A DNA stretch of 64,000 nt from Pantoea sp. Ep11b (lineage in GTDB: Bacteria; Pseudomonadota; Gammaproteobacteria; Enterobacterales; Enterobacteriaceae), in the NCBI RefSeq assembly GCF_040783975.1, contig NZ_CP160631.1, forward strand, positions 2,170,001-2,234,000, read 5' to 3'. The notes beneath the pieces are model-generated. The model saw only the letters and a program-made list of their open reading frames with translations, was not told where the DNA came from and searched no databases. Positions 32,580-42,440 of this stretch are shown one piece after another; the first letter of the stretch is position 1, and each line of letters begins with the position of its first letter. Both the position numbers and the translations under genes were made by a program.

Positions 32580-32852
32580 TTAACGATAATCTTTGAGGAA
32601 GGCGGGTGCCTGACCGGTTTCGACCAGCCAGTTAAGTTCAGCACGGTCACGCGAAGAGGCTTCAACAAAACTTTTTAACCAGTTTCGTGCGTCGGCAATC
32701 TGCGCAACGCGCTCATCGCTCTGTTCGTTCTCCGCCATGACACCCAGCTGCCGAATCAGCGACGCCAGAGTAATTTCCTGCTCTTCAAAAGCCAGATTAA
32801 TGGTGGCTTCCCCAAGAATAATATGGCCGACCTGTTTTTCGTGATAAATCAT
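32580..32852 (-). CDS. YmgA-like small protein
   Basis: A 90-residue protein, MIYHEKQVGHIILGEATINLAFEEQEITLASLIRQLGVMAENEQSDERVAQIADARNWLKSF.... The central part (GEA, then TLASLIRQLGVMAE) resembles E. coli YmgA (GQA, then SLQTLIKQLLVMKSAEE), and the neighbouring YcgZ-like gene supports the match; the resemblance is short, so the call is moderate. AGGAGG lies 6 bases before the ATG. The C-terminal third (ELNWLVETGQAPAFLKDYR) is polar. A direct repeat GGAGAGCT occurs twice around 32934-32950 upstream, of unknown meaning. Confidence 0.6.
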   Translation of the reverse strand: MIYHEKQVGHIILGEATINLAFEEQEITLASLIRQLGVMAENEQSDERVAQIADARNWLKSFVEASSRDRAELNWLVETGQAPAFLKDYR

Positions 32853-33200
32853 CTGCTACCTCCTGATTAAATAGCGATACGGATAGTTTAGTTAACGAAG
32901 CGCAGGACTAAAAGCCCTGTAAAATTGCGCAGGGAGAGCTGGAGAGCTGAAAAATAAAGGGAACCTTTAAGCGTAACGATAAACAGCTAATAGCACAGCA
33001 TAAAATCAAACGCTGATTGGCTGGCTGACAAAAGCTGAACAATTATGCTGGTTAAAAAAAAGAAGGTAGCCTGAAATTCAGATAAGCAAAAAGTGGGGAT
33101 TCTTTACTTTTGTCAAATTAAGCGCAGCAGGCGACAGAGACGCCGGATGAAAAGGGCGGCCTGATGAAATCTGCGCTGTGCGCGATTCGCCGCAATTGCA
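32853..33200. other. AT-rich intergenic region
   Basis: About 350 bases between the YmgA-like gene and the lipoprotein terminator. It should hold the promoter for the YmgA-like gene. I see no gene, RNA or strong repeat besides the short GGAGAGCT doublet near 32934-32950. Confidence 0.35.
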
Positions 33201-33229
33201 GGCAAAAATAAAGCCGCCCGAGGGCGGCT
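33201..33229 (-). terminator. intrinsic terminator of the YgdI/YgdR lipoprotein genes
   Basis: AAAGCCGCC (33208-33216), loop CGAG, GGCGGCTTT (33221-33229); on the minus strand the stem is followed by TTTATTTTTG. Confidence 0.9.
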
Positions 33230-33255
33230 TTGTTCGTCAGACGACAGCAGCGTGT

Positions 33256-33486
33256 TTATTTGTGGGGAACTTCAGAAACGGCTTTAACATCTGCTTTATT
33301 AATCTGTTGCTTAACACCGTTGGCATCGGTGTAGGCCAGCAGGCCAGCATCAGACTCAGAAGGCTTGCCATCACTGATGATGGTCCGGCCATCATTGGTC
33401 TGAATCGCATAACTGGTACGGGTGCAGCCGGTTAATACGGTCATACCGATCAACGCGGCGAGAGGCAGAATCAGCGCTTTTTTCAT
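33256..33486 (-). CDS. YgdI/YgdR-family small lipoprotein
   Basis: A 76-residue lipoprotein. The ATG at 33486 lies 7 bases after AAGGTG. The signal peptide MKKALILPLAALIGMTVLTGC ends in the lipobox LTGC. The mature part is the DUF903/YgdI-YgdR SH3-like fold: YAIQTNDGRTIISDGKPSESDAGLLAYTDANGVKQQINKADV. Function is unknown. It starts 15 bases after the stop of a paralogous gene, so the two are probably cotranscribed, the second being the result of a tandem duplication. Confidence 0.88.
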   Translation of the reverse strand: MKKALILPLAALIGMTVLTGCTRTSYAIQTNDGRTIISDGKPSESDAGLLAYTDANGVKQQINKADVKAVSEVPHK

Positions 33487-33501
33487 CTTATTCACCTTAT
33501 A

Positions 33502-33735
33502 TTAGTTGTCGAGTTCACTCATATTACTAATCTCATTGCGATTAATTTGCTCGGTTTTTCCGGTCTGAGCATCGCGATAAGAAACCAGCCCCGTATCTGA
33601 ATCAATCTGGGGTTTTCCATCAGTGACAATCGTGCGGCCGTCAGTGGTCTTAATCGATTGATTCGAGGCGCAACCCGCCAGCGTACCTAAAGAAAGAACC
33701 AGCAAAGCAATAGCTGACAGGGATTTCATTTTCAT
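33502..33735 (-). CDS. YgdI/YgdR-family small lipoprotein, paralogue
   Basis: A 77-residue lipoprotein, first of the pair. It starts at the ATG at 33735 (GGAG 9 bases upstream): MKMKSLSAIALLVLSLGTLAGC, lipobox LAGC. The mature part SIKTTDGRTIVTDGKPQIDSDTGLVSYRDAQTGKTEQINRNEI shares the DGRT-I-DGKP--D---GL--Y-D core with the downstream paralogue but is clearly diverged from it, so the duplication is old. Likely anchored in the outer membrane; role unknown. Confidence 0.88.
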   Translation of the reverse strand: MKMKSLSAIALLVLSLGTLAGCASNQSIKTTDGRTIVTDGKPQIDSDTGLVSYRDAQTGKTEQINRNEISNMSELDN

Positions 33736-34088
33736 TTTTTTCAACTCCGTGAATTCTATCCAGACATTTACAGCATAGACGGCTTTATCGGGTTTGCTGA
33801 TCCCGTCTCGCTTCGGTGGCGGTTTTTTAAACAAAAATAGTGTCTGCAGTGGAAATTAGCAGGCGTAACAAAAGAAAACCGCATTTATTGCAAACCTGTA
33901 TGCGATTAACAAGGGCGCTGCGGGCAGGGCAGCGTGCCGGAATAGACGAAAGCGCAAAGATGGAAAATAAACCGATCGCCCCAAAGGCCTGTTCCGGCGG
34001 CGGGCTGGCGTCGCCGCCGGATAAGAGGCCGTCTCCGCACGGTCCGCAGGCTGCCCGGAAACGACGGGCGTCGGCCCGGGCAATCGCA
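33736..34088. other. intergenic region before the lipoprotein pair
   Basis: About 350 bases. Open frames on both strands lack ribosome sites and protein-like patterns. The left part should hold the lipoprotein promoter; the right part (33985-34085) is GC-rich and featureless to me. Confidence 0.35.
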
Positions 34089-34292
34089 TCAGAGCAGAGA
34101 GTCTTCGCCCGCTCTGGCGGCCGCTTTTTCCGCTTTCATCGCGCTGACCGGGTCGGATGCGCTCAGCCAGCGGTCAAATTTCTGGTAGGTGTCGATAAAG
34201 GTTTTAAAGTAGCTGCTGGCGACAGTGGCATTCTCTTTATGGTTCATAAACGCCACGGCCAGCTTAAAGGCATCTTCGTTATCAAATTTCAT
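34089..34292 (-). CDS. small hypothetical protein
   Basis: A 67-residue, charged, probably helical protein: MKFDNEDAFKLAVAFMNHKENATVASSYFKTFIDTYQKFDRWLSASDPVSAMKAEKAAARAGEDSLL. AAGGGGAAAGAGAG precedes the ATG at 34292. No signal peptide or membrane segment is visible and I do not recognise a named family, though such short acidic/basic proteins are common in Enterobacterales. Divergent from mliC. Confidence 0.6.
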   Translation of the reverse strand: MKFDNEDAFKLAVAFMNHKENATVASSYFKTFIDTYQKFDRWLSASDPVSAMKAEKAAARAGEDSLL

Positions 34293-34482
34293 CTCTCTTT
34301 CCCCTTGCTTAAGATGTATAGAGCGTAGCCTGAGAATAGTGGCTGTGCATTCGGACAACCACCTGAAAATGCGGAATAATTCATGCTGGCCGATCCCATC
34401 AGCCCGATTGGCGTCAATTCTCACTTACTTCGCGCTGAATCCTTCTTATAATGCCAGCTTCACTCGTGAAGGAGACCCGCTT

Positions 34483-34797
34483 ATGTTGAAAGGATTAACT
34501 GTCGCTGCGGTGCTGCTGCTGTCGGGCTGTAGCCTGATGCACAAACAGCCACCGGCAGCACAGACCCTGCACTATCGCTGCGGAACGCTGCCGCTGACCG
34601 TGACGCTGGACGAGGCGAAGGAGGAGGTCCGTTTCATCATGGATGGCCAGCCGCTGACGCTGAAGCAGACGGTATCGGCTTCCGGCGCCCGCTATAGCGA
34701 CGGCACCTATGTTTTCTGGTCCAAAGGTAACGGCGCGTTTATCGAACGTAACGATAAAGTTGTCGTCAATGATTGTGAGCTGCAACCCGCCAGCTGA
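34483..34797 (+). CDS. mliC: membrane-bound C-type lysozyme inhibitor
   Basis: A 104-residue lipoprotein: MLKGLTVAAVLLLSGC with lipobox LSGC, then the MliC/PliC domain with the paired cysteines of HYRCGTLPLTVTLD and NDCELQP, and GARYSDGTYVFWSKGNGAFIE, the conserved loop that inserts into the lysozyme active site. It protects peptidoglycan from host lysozyme at the outer membrane. GAAGGAG lies 8 bases upstream. The order mliC-pdxH-tyrS-pdxY is that of E. coli. Confidence 0.93.
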   Translation: MLKGLTVAAVLLLSGCSLMHKQPPAAQTLHYRCGTLPLTVTLDEAKEEVRFIMDGQPLTLKQTVSASGARYSDGTYVFWSKGNGAFIERNDKVVVNDCELQPAS

Positions 34798-34822
34798 CTT
34801 TTTATCTGAATAGGCGAGCATT

Positions 34823-35479
34823 ATGAGTGACAGCGAAACGCTACACACCATTGCCCATCTGCGGCGTGAATATACCCGCGGCGGACTGCGTCGTAAGGAT
34901 CTGCCGGATAATCCTCTCGCGCTGTTTGAACAGTGGCTGGGCCAGGCCTGTGAGGCAAAACTGCCCGATCCTACTGCCATGACCGTGGCTACCGTGGATG
35001 AAACGGGGCAGCCCTGGCAGCGTATTGTGCTGCTGAAACATTTCGATGCCCAGGGCATGGTGTTTTACACCAACCTCGGCAGCCGCAAAGCGCTGCAGCT
35101 GGCACAGAACCCGCGCATCTGCCTGCACTTCCCCTGGCACTTTCTGGAGCGTCAGGTCATGGTGCTGGGCGAAGTGGAAAAACTGTCACCGCTGGAGGTG
35201 CTGAAATATTTCCACAGCCGTCCGCGCGACAGTCAGATCGGTGCCTGGGTGTCGAAGCAGTCGAGCCGGATTTCGGCGCGCGGGATCCTGGAAGGAAAAT
35301 TCCTTGAGCTTAAACAGAAGTTCCAGCAGGGTGATGTGCCGCTGCCGAGCTTCTGGGGCGGCTACCGGGTGAAATTTCATACGATGGAGTTCTGGCAGGG
35401 CGGCGAACATCGCCTTCACGATCGCTTCATCTATCAGCGTGACCACGACGGCTGGACAATCGACCGTCTGGCACCCTGA
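34823..35479 (+). CDS. pdxH: pyridoxamine/pyridoxine 5'-phosphate oxidase
   Basis: A 218-residue FMN enzyme that oxidises pyridoxine- or pyridoxamine-phosphate to pyridoxal 5'-phosphate. Typical PdxH segments: [33 protein letters not shown] at the N terminus, [30 protein letters not shown] (FMN site), [19 protein letters not shown] and the C-terminal ERxxLHDRF-like [24 protein letters not shown]. Length matches E. coli. It is 25 bases after mliC and precedes tyrS. Confidence 0.97.
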   Translation: MSDSETLHTIAHLRREYTRGGLRRKDLPDNPLALFEQWLGQACEAKLPDPTAMTVATVDETGQPWQRIVLLKHFDAQGMVFYTNLGSRKALQLAQNPRICLHFPWHFLERQVMVLGEVEKLSPLEVLKYFHSRPRDSQIGAWVSKQSSRISARGILEGKFLELKQKFQQGDVPLPSFWGGYRVKFHTMEFWQGGEHRLHDRFIYQRDHDGWTIDRLAP

Positions 35480-35618
35480 ATCTGCACGGTTTTCCCCTAT
35501 CAGCGCTGGCACAGAGAGCGTCGGCGCTTTATGCTATAGCCCTCATTTTTTTGGTTCCGCAACTCAGCGGAAAGCTGTGTACCAGCATAGGTGCAGTCTG
35601 ATCAATTTGGAGTCAGTA

Positions 35619-36893
35619 ATGACCAGCAGTAACCTGATACAACAATTGCAGGAGAGGGGCCTTATCGCCCAGGTGACGGACGAAGACGCGTTAACAGAGA
35701 AACTGGCGCAGGGGCCAATTTCGCTCTATTGCGGCTTTGACCCCACTGCTGACAGCTTGCATTTGGGCCATCTGGTACCGCTGCTCTGCCTGAAGCGTTT
35801 TCAGGATGCCGGTCATAAGCCGGTGGCACTGGTCGGGGGCGCAACCGGCCTGATTGGCGACCCGAGCTTCAAAGCCGCAGAGCGTAAACTTAATACCAGC
35901 GAAACCGTTGGTGAATGGGTTGAAAAGATCCGCCAGCAGGTGGCCCCGTTCCTCGACTTCGATTGTGGCAGCAACAGCGCCATCGCCGCGAACAACTACG
36001 ACTGGTTTGGCAGCATGAACGTGCTGACCTTCCTGCGTGATATCGGCAAGCACTTCTCCGTTAACCAGATGATCAATAAAGAAGCGGTGAAGCAGCGTCT
36101 GAACCGTGACGATCAGGGTATCTCCTTTACCGAGTTCTCCTACAATCTGCTGCAGGGTTATGACTTTGCCTGCCTGAACGAGCGCCACGGCGTTTCCCTG
36201 CAGATCGGCGGCTCTGACCAGTGGGGCAACATCACCTCCGGTATCGATCTGACCCGTCGTCTGCATCAGAACCAGGTCTTCGGCCTGACCGTTCCGCTGA
36301 TCACCAAGTCTGACGGTACCAAATTTGGTAAAACCGAAGGCGGCGCAGTCTGGCTGGATGCGAAGAAAACCAGTCCGTACAAGTTTTATCAGTTCTGGAT
36401 CAACACTGCCGACGCGGATGTCTATCGCTTCCTGAAATTCTTCACCTTTATGAGCATTGAAGAGATCAATGCGCTGGAAGAAGAGGACAAAAACAGCGGC
36501 ACCGCGCCACGGGCTCAATATGTGCTGGCAGAGCAGGTAACGCGTCTGGTGCATGGCGAAGCGGGCCTGTCGGCGGCAAAACGTATCACGGCCAGCCTCT
36601 TCTCCGGCTCCGTCAGCGACATGACCGAAGCGGACTTCGAGCAGCTGGCGCAGGATGGTATGCCAACCATCGTGCTGAGTGCAGAAGACGATCTGCAGCA
36701 GGCGCTGGTGAAAGCCGAGCTGGTGCCATCCCGTGGTCAGGCGCGTACCATGATCGGCTCAAATGCCGTCTCTCTGAACGGTGAAAAGCAGTCTGATGCG
36801 GAGTACCGCTTCAGCGACAGCGACAAACTGTTCAACCGCTATACGCTGCTGCGTCGCGGCAAGAAACACTACTGCCTGATTAACTGGCAGTAA
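35619..36893 (+). CDS. tyrS: tyrosyl-tRNA synthetase
   Basis: A 424-residue class I synthetase that charges tRNA-Tyr. The start at 35619 gives [25 protein letters not shown]. The HIGH motif is HLGH ([12 protein letters not shown]), tyrosine-binding residues lie in [15 protein letters not shown] and GGSDQWGNI, the KMSKS loop is KFGKT, and a C-terminal S4 RNA-binding domain ends the protein ([22 protein letters not shown]). A strong terminator follows 8 bases after the stop. Confidence 0.98.
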   Translation: MTSSNLIQQLQERGLIAQVTDEDALTEKLAQGPISLYCGFDPTADSLHLGHLVPLLCLKRFQDAGHKPVALVGGATGLIGDPSFKAAERKLNTSETVGEWVEKIRQQVAPFLDFDCGSNSAIAANNYDWFGSMNVLTFLRDIGKHFSVNQMINKEAVKQRLNRDDQGISFTEFSYNLLQGYDFACLNERHGVSLQIGGSDQWGNITSGIDLTRRLHQNQVFGLTVPLITKSDGTKFGKTEGGAVWLDAKKTSPYKFYQFWINTADADVYRFLKFFTFMSIEEINALEEEDKNSGTAPRAQYVLAEQVTRLVHGEAGLSAAKRITASLFSGSVSDMTEADFEQLAQDGMPTIVLSAEDDLQQALVKAELVPSRGQARTMIGSNAVSLNGEKQSDAEYRFSDSDKLFNRYTLLRRGKKHYCLINWQ

Positions 36894-36900
36894 GCTTTCA

Positions 36901-36924
36901 GGGCCGGTTTCCGGCCCTTTTTTA
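36901..36924 (+). terminator. intrinsic terminator after tyrS
   Basis: GGGCCGG, loop TTT, CCGGCCC, then a run of T. Because pdxY starts only 25 bases later, some read-through or a promoter overlapping the terminator must serve pdxY. Confidence 0.93.
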
Positions 36925-36948
36925 TGGCAAGGCAGACAGGGCAAACAA

Positions 36949-37809
36949 GTGAAAAATATTTTAGCGATTCAGTCGCATGTTGTTTTTGGTCATGCCGGTA
37001 ACGCGGCGGCTGAGTTTCCGATGCGCCGCATGGGTGCCAACGTCTGGCCGCTGAATACCGTGCAGTTTTCCAACCATACGCAATATGGCCACTGGACCGG
37101 CACGGTAATGCCGGCAACGCATCTGACCGACATTGTGAAAGGCATTGCTGACATCGACCGCCTGAAGACCTGTGACGCGGTGCTGAGCGGTTATCTGGGC
37201 TCGGCGGAGCAGGGCGAACAGATTCTGCAGATTGTCCGCCAGGTGAAGGCAGCGAATCCCAACGCCTGGTACTTCTGCGATCCGGTTATGGGCCATCCCG
37301 AGAAAGGCTGCATTGTGGCACCAGGCGTGGCAGAGTTTCACTGCAAAATGGCGATGCCTGCCAGCGACATCATTGCGCCGAACCTGCTGGAACTGGAGAT
37401 GCTGAGCGAACGCACCGTCACGGATGTTGACGCGGCGGTGGAGGCGGCACGGGCACTGATTGCCCAGGGGCCACGCGTCGTGCTGGTGAAGCACCTTGCG
37501 CGCGCCGGTCGCCGCAGCGATCGCTTTGAGATGCTGCTGGTGACGGCGGATGACGCCTGGCATATCAGCCGTCCGCTGGTCGATTTCGGTGTGCGTCAGC
37601 CGGTCGGCGTCGGCGATCTCACCAGCGGCCTGCTGCTGGTAAATCTGCTGCACGGCAAATCACTGCAGGATGCGCTGGAGCACGTTACGGCGGCGGTTTA
37701 TGAGGTGATGCTGAAAACCCATCAGATGGGCGAGTATGAGCTGCAGCTGGTCGCGGCGCAGGATGCCATTGCCTCGCCGGTGCACCACTTCGCGGCAGAA
37801 AAACTGTAA
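36949..37809 (+). CDS. pdxY: pyridoxal kinase PdxY
   Basis: A 286-residue ribokinase-fold kinase that phosphorylates pyridoxal, complementing PdxH in vitamin B6 salvage. It starts with GTG ([47 protein letters not shown]). [36 protein letters not shown] and the catalytic-loop region [14 protein letters not shown] (GxGD with the base Asp) are conserved. Same place after tyrS as in E. coli. Confidence 0.97.
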   Translation: MKNILAIQSHVVFGHAGNAAAEFPMRRMGANVWPLNTVQFSNHTQYGHWTGTVMPATHLTDIVKGIADIDRLKTCDAVLSGYLGSAEQGEQILQIVRQVKAANPNAWYFCDPVMGHPEKGCIVAPGVAEFHCKMAMPASDIIAPNLLELEMLSERTVTDVDAAVEAARALIAQGPRVVLVKHLARAGRRSDRFEMLLVTADDAWHISRPLVDFGVRQPVGVGDLTSGLLLVNLLHGKSLQDALEHVTAAVYEVMLKTHQMGEYELQLVAAQDAIASPVHHFAAEKL

Positions 37810-37814
37810 TGCAT

Positions 37815-37841
37815 CAGGGCCGGTTAATCGGCCCTGTTCTC
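37815..37841. terminator. hairpin between pdxY and the glutathione transferase gene
   Basis: CAGGGCCG, loop GTTAAT, CGGCCCTG, followed by TTCTCT on the + strand. It separates two convergent genes; the T-run is weak. Confidence 0.6.
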
Positions 37842-38447
37842 TCAGGCTAAACCTTCCGCTTTCAGCGCCGCCTGTACCGCAGGCCGTTCCGCCACGCGTT
37901 CAAACCACGCCTCCAGCGCCGTCAGGCCAGACAAATCCAGACCCAGCGCCTTTGCCCAGCGCGTCACGACAAACAGATAGGCATCCGCCACGCTGAAATG
38001 CAGCCCCATCAGCCACTGTCTGTCACGCAATGACTCATCCACATAGCGAAACTTCGCTTCCAGCTGGCTGCGGGTCTGCGCCTTCACCTCATCGGTGTAG
38101 CCGGGACGGAACAGCGGGCCGAAGCTTTTGTGCAGCTCGCTGCCGATGTAGCTGAGCCACGCCACGGTGTGATAGCGGGTCAGGCTGCCGACCGGCGCCA
38201 GCAGATGGCGATCGGGCTTGAGATCCGCCAGATACTGCACAATCGCCACGCCTTCGGTCAGCACGCTGCCGTCGCTGAACTGCAGCGCAGGCACCTGGCC
38301 TTTGGGATTGATCTGGCGAAAGTCATCGCCCTGTTCGGTAAGTTTAGTGGCCAGGTCGACGCTCACCTGGGTGAAGTCGAGCCCGCATTCGCGCATAACA
38401 ATGTGGGGAGAGAGAGAGCAGGCTCCTGCTTTGCAAAACAGTTTCAT
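37842..38447 (-). CDS. gstA: glutathione S-transferase, beta class
   Basis: A 201-residue cytoplasmic transferase closely matching E. coli GstA. The ATG at 38447 is preferred over one two codons upstream because AGGAG is then 9 bases away. Beta-class features: [21 protein letters not shown] with Cys10 at the active site, [30 protein letters not shown] (glutathione site) and the all-helical C-terminal domain with [14 protein letters not shown]. It conjugates glutathione to electrophiles and resists oxidative stress. Confidence 0.93.
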   Translation of the reverse strand: MKLFCKAGACSLSPHIVMRECGLDFTQVSVDLATKLTEQGDDFRQINPKGQVPALQFSDGSVLTEGVAIVQYLADLKPDRHLLAPVGSLTRYHTVAWLSYIGSELHKSFGPLFRPGYTDEVKAQTRSQLEAKFRYVDESLRDRQWLMGLHFSVADAYLFVVTRWAKALGLDLSGLTALEAWFERVAERPAVQAALKAEGLA

Positions 38448-38550
38448 GACCATGTACTCCTTGTTGCAATGGGATCACAGCATAGTAAAGACTCAGGCTG
38501 GAATTACCAGTGATAAGGATCAGGGATCTGCGCGGGGAGGCGTTCGGCCA

Positions 38551-38575
38551 CAAAAAAGCCGGGCAGAGCCCGGCT
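38551..38575 (-). terminator. intrinsic terminator of dtpA
   Basis: On the minus strand AGCCGGGC, loop TCT, GCCCGGCT, then TTTTTTG. Confidence 0.93.
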
Positions 38576-38605
38576 GAGTCGTGACGTGGGGATCAGGGCT
38601 GTACG

Positions 38606-40087
38606 CTATTTTTTTGCGTCAGGGTCCTGAGTCATCCGGTTCAGCAGCGGTGCTGTAATCAGCATCAGCAGGGCAATAACCGCCGTAACGATACCAATCT
38701 GCTGGAACACACGGCTGTAGGTCGCCAGGGAGATCAGCGGATCGGTCACGTTCTCCGGCACCGCCATCAGGTTAGCCACTTTACCGGCAATCACCGCCGC
38801 GCCAGCGGTGGTCAGGAACCAGGAGCCCATGATAAAGCCCATCAGACGCTGGGGAACCAGCTGCGCCACCATCGCCAGGCCAAGACCCGAGATCATCAGC
38901 TCACCGATACTCTGCAGCGCATAGCTCAGGATCAGCCAGTTAACAGAAACGATACCGGCGTCGCTGGCAAATTTTGCCCCTACCGGCAGCACCAGGAAGG
39001 CACCGGAGCAGAGCACCATACCGAGGGCAAACTTATGTGGCATCGGCAGCTTATCGCCCAGCTTATTGTAGAGCGCCGCCAGCAGCGGACTGGCCAGCAT
39101 GATCCAGAACGGGTTCAGCGCCTGGAACTGCTCGGGCGCAAACGTAATGCCGAAAATGGTGTGCTCAACGTTACGGATAGCAAAGAAGTTGAGTGAGGTT
39201 GGCATCTGCATATAGAGCACGAAGAACAGGATCGCTTCGACCATCAGCAGGAAGGCCACGATCATCTTCCGGCGCGCCGCGCCCTGCAGCGCAAAGGCTT
39301 CTTTAGCGAAGATCAGCAGGATGCCCAGCGCAATCACCGCCAGCACCAGACGTGCGATAGCCTGATGATGCAGCATCCAGTTTGCCAGGGCGATCAGCAC
39401 GACCACGCCGACCAGGGTCATCAGCAGTTTGCCGACCTGCAGCGGAGCGAAGTCTGGCTTAGAGCCATAATCCTTTACCATGCGCTTGCAGAACAGGAAG
39501 TTAAACAGGGTGATGACCAGGCCGATGACGCAGAGTGAGAAGGCGACGCTGTAGCCATATTTTGCCGCCAGCCACGGTGTCAGCATCATCGAGAAGAGCG
39601 AACCGATGTTGATCGACATATAGAACATGGTGAAGGCACCGTCGATACGCGGGTCATCTTTTTCGTAGCAGGTGGAGAGCAGCGAAGAGGGGTTCGCCTT
39701 GAACAGACCGCTGCCTACGGCGATCGTCGCCATACCTATGTAGACAATGCTGACGTTATGGCCGGAGAAGGCCACCAGCGCATACCCCAGCGCCAGAACC
39801 AGCACACCCAGCACGATCACGCGCTTGGTGCCCAGCACCTTATCGCCCAGCCAGCCGCCGATGGCGACCAGCCCATAGACCAGCGCACTGAATGAAGAGA
39901 AGAGGGTGATTGAGTCTGATTCAGACAATCCCAGCTGCTTCACCAGGTAAACCGCCATGATGGCCTGCAGGCCATAGAAGCCAAAACGTTCCCATAACTC
40001 AATCGAGAAGATTAAGTAAAACGCCTTTGGCTGTTTAAACGCATTGAGACTGACAGCCTCATCAGTGTGTTTGTTTGCAGTTGACAC
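38606..40087 (-). CDS. dtpA: dipeptide/tripeptide permease, POT family
   Basis: A 493-residue proton-dependent oligopeptide transporter of the inner membrane with about fourteen helices. The POT signature [20 protein letters not shown] (ExxERF) and [16 protein letters not shown] are conserved. It imports di- and tripeptides. Position before nth matches E. coli dtpA (tppB). In E. coli OmpR and osmolarity control it; the 675-base upstream region here probably carries comparable sites, but I could not identify them. Confidence 0.94.
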   Translation of the reverse strand: MSTANKHTDEAVSLNAFKQPKAFYLIFSIELWERFGFYGLQAIMAVYLVKQLGLSESDSITLFSSFSALVYGLVAIGGWLGDKVLGTKRVIVLGVLVLALGYALVAFSGHNVSIVYIGMATIAVGSGLFKANPSSLLSTCYEKDDPRIDGAFTMFYMSINIGSLFSMMLTPWLAAKYGYSVAFSLCVIGLVITLFNFLFCKRMVKDYGSKPDFAPLQVGKLLMTLVGVVVLIALANWMLHHQAIARLVLAVIALGILLIFAKEAFALQGAARRKMIVAFLLMVEAILFFVLYMQMPTSLNFFAIRNVEHTIFGITFAPEQFQALNPFWIMLASPLLAALYNKLGDKLPMPHKFALGMVLCSGAFLVLPVGAKFASDAGIVSVNWLILSYALQSIGELMISGLGLAMVAQLVPQRLMGFIMGSWFLTTAGAAVIAGKVANLMAVPENVTDPLISLATYSRVFQQIGIVTAVIALLMLITAPLLNRMTQDPDAKK

Positions 40088-40762
40088 ATGTACCTCAGTT
40101 TTTTCATACCCTGTTTCGGGACAGCAATTAAGTCCGCGTCATGTGAGTTTTCCACGCGCAGAATTGTTATTAGAAGGGAAAAGGGGCGACTAATTTGGCT
40201 GATTACGGGCGACAGGGCAAGAATTTTCTGACAACCACGCTGAGCTGATAATGTAGCGTTAAAAACCGTGGAATAAGCTGTTGATTAGATTTTAATTTTG
40301 ATGAGCAGGGGCAGGTCAGTGCGATCTGACTAAATCCTGGCGCGGTGCTGGATGAAATTGATATTAACTGCTAACAGAATGATTTGTGGATGAATCGTTC
40401 ACAGGAACGAGAATCGCCAGCACAGACGGTCAGTCGCAGCCCTTTTTTCCCGCGATTTGAATAAACAGTAACCGTTATGCGGCCCGGGTTGCGGAAAAAA
40501 TGCACGATGCGCGATCGATCCCACACTCTGAGGATTTAATTCAGCACGCAAAACAAGAAACCGATTGCGTCACGCCGGTTGGGCAGAAAACCGCGTAATT
40601 GACGCGCAGACGGTAAATTGTCCAGGCAGCAACCGAATCTGCGGGCAGCCGACGCTGCAGAACCCTCCGCCGCTTTGCCAGCGCACAGGCGAGAAACAGG
40701 CAATTAATGACAAAAGATTAACATTCCTGTAACCTTCTGCTTTCCCTGAAAAGGATCTGCCC
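40088..40762. other. long intergenic region between dtpA and the amidotransferase gene
   Basis: 675 bases between divergent genes. The left 150 bases near dtpA are AT-rich and presumably promoter. A 64-codon frame on the minus strand near 40570-40764 has no ribosome site or recognisable pattern. I see no repeat, RNA gene or clear operator; an unrecognised small RNA cannot be excluded. Confidence 0.35.
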
Positions 40763-41455
40763 ATGTCATTCCTGCGTCTCTTTCTGGTGGGAGACTACCG
40801 CGCCAGCGCGGTTGCTCATCAGGCCATCCCCCCTGCAATCGAACTTGCTGCCCGCAGCCTGAATATCAACGCTGAAACCACCTGGGTCGCCACCGAACGA
40901 CTCGATGAGACCGACCTGACAGCGTGCGACGCGCTCTGGGTGGTGCCGGGCAGTCCCTGGCACAATGACAGCGGCGTCTATGATGCTATCCGCTGGGCGC
41001 GGGAGAGCGGTAAGCCTTTCCTGGGCTCCTGTGGCGGGTTTCAGTATGCGGTGATCGAATATGCCCGTAATGTTCTGGGCTGGCAGGATGCCAGCCATGC
41101 CGAAACCGACACCGGCGGACGCAGCGTCATCGCGCCGTTGAGCTGTTCGCTGATGGAGCAGCGCGGTGCGGTCAGATTCGAGCCGGGCTCACGTATCGCC
41201 ACTGCCTACGGCGCGCTGGAGAGCAATGAGGGCTATCACTGCAACTTTGGCGTTAACCCGGCGTTCAGCGCGGCGCTGGGCGAGAAAACGCTGCGAACAA
41301 CGGCCTGGGATGAAGCGGGTGACGTCCGCGGCGTGGAGTTGCTGGATCATCCCTATTTTGTGGCAACGCTGTTCCAGTCGGAACGGGCGGCGCTGCAGCA
41401 AAAACTTTCACCGCTGGTGGTGGCCTGGATGCAGGCCGCGCTGGCGCAGCACTAA
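40763..41455 (+). CDS. CTP-synthase-like class I glutamine amidotransferase domain protein, altered triad
   Basis: A 230-residue stand-alone protein related to the C-terminal amidotransferase domain of CTP synthase: LWVVPGSPWHNDSGVYDAIRWARESGKPFLGSCGGFQYAVIEYARNVLG. The nucleophile Cys is present in GSCGGFQ. At the C terminus the normal FHPE, which supplies the catalytic His and Glu, reads FQSE (DHPYFVATLFQSE), so the His is replaced by Gln. Glutaminase activity is therefore doubtful; it may be a binding protein or use another base. AAGGAT precedes the start. It stands alone between dtpA and the HPP-family gene. Confidence 0.8.
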   Translation: MSFLRLFLVGDYRASAVAHQAIPPAIELAARSLNINAETTWVATERLDETDLTACDALWVVPGSPWHNDSGVYDAIRWARESGKPFLGSCGGFQYAVIEYARNVLGWQDASHAETDTGGRSVIAPLSCSLMEQRGAVRFEPGSRIATAYGALESNEGYHCNFGVNPAFSAALGEKTLRTTAWDEAGDVRGVELLDHPYFVATLFQSERAALQQKLSPLVVAWMQAALAQH

Positions 41456-41535
41456 GGGCGGGGTATCGTATTAAGTGACACCGTCACATGATGGCGATGC
41501 GTCACAGAACGGCTGACAGCCTGTCAGCCGCTTCT

Positions 41536-42252
41536 TCAGCCGAACTGACGGCGCTGGGCAATCTCTTCCGCACGCAGCAGCAGCGCCTGCAAATCATCTT
41601 CATCAATATCCAGCAGTTCACCGCCCTGCAGCGCCTGATGCAGATCGTCTCGCGTCAGCGGAACCGGCATCGCGACCGGCTCTGGCTTCACCTCTTCGGG
41701 CGCCAGCGGATGCGGATAGCGACGGCCTGCCAGATTGTTAAACAGCAGCGCCAGCAGCGCCAGGATCAGGGAGTTGAGCAGAACAGGCGTCAGCACAAAG
41801 TGATAGCCCAGTTGCTGCACCGAGGGGCCGCCCAGGATGGCGGTCAGTGCCACCGCGCCACCGGGCGGATGCAGACAGCGAAGCTGAAACATCAGAAGTA
41901 TGGCGACGCAGGCCGCGACGCCGCAGGCGATGGCGGGATCGGGAATGAGCTGACAGACGACAACGCCTGTCAGCGCAGAGAGGCTGTTACCGCCGACGAT
42001 TGCCCACGGCTGCGCCAGCGGGCTGGCCGGTACACCAAACAGCAGCACGGCCGAAGCGCCAACCGGCGCGACAAACCACAGGTTCAGTTCGCCCAGCATC
42101 CAGTGGCTCAGCAGGCTGGTGAGCATGAGTCCTGTACCGGCGCCCAGTCCGGCGATAACGATATGCTTTTTACTCACCGCCAGCGGATGCGGCCAGAGTC
42201 GCGCCAGAAACAGGCGCAGTGCGTGCTTCCCGGCAGAGGGGCGTGTATTCAT
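41536..42252 (-). CDS. HPP-family membrane protein
   Basis: A 238-residue inner-membrane protein beginning MNTRPSAGKHALRLFLARLWPHPLAVSKKH. Four to five hydrophobic segments fill residues 30-180; the family signature LRCLHPPGGAVALTAILGG is intact. The C-terminal 60 residues are cytoplasmic and acidic (DDLHQALQGGELLDIDEDDLQALLLRAEEIA). HPP proteins are implicated in nitrite transport in cyanobacteria and plants, but the bacterial function is not settled. The ATG at 42252 is the most natural start; the open frame extends 38 codons further upstream without a hydrophobic or conserved part. Confidence 0.82.
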   Translation of the reverse strand: MNTRPSAGKHALRLFLARLWPHPLAVSKKHIVIAGLGAGTGLMLTSLLSHWMLGELNLWFVAPVGASAVLLFGVPASPLAQPWAIVGGNSLSALTGVVVCQLIPDPAIACGVAACVAILLMFQLRCLHPPGGAVALTAILGGPSVQQLGYHFVLTPVLLNSLILALLALLFNNLAGRRYPHPLAPEEVKPEPVAMPVPLTRDDLHQALQGGELLDIDEDDLQALLLRAEEIAQRRQFG

Positions 42253-42403
42253 GACATTACTCACTGTGGCATAACTTTTTCTTATGATCAGGGGCGGCGA
42301 TTTTCCATCATCAACACGCAGGTAACAACCCGATAAACTGTGTTGTCTTTCAGACTGGGGTGACACCGGGGCGAACCGGCAGGGGCAGAGGCGGGGCAGA
42401 AAA

Positions 42404-42425
42404 GCAAAAACCCGCCGAAGCGGGT
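42404..42425 (-). terminator. intrinsic terminator of the rsx-nth operon
   Basis: On the minus strand ACCCGC, loop TTCG, GCGGGT, then TTTTTGC, 16 bases after the nth stop. Confidence 0.93.
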
Positions 42426-42440
42426 CAGGAAGCGGTGCAG

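Noticed and set aside
12379..32852. Genomic island with integrase and attachment sites
   Set aside because: The region is mosaic, but I found no integrase, transposase, tRNA gene or flanking direct repeats to support a defined mobile element.
40570..40764. 64-codon minus-strand frame in the dtpA upstream gap
   Set aside because: No ribosome site, no recognisable pattern, overlaps the expected promoter of the amidotransferase gene.
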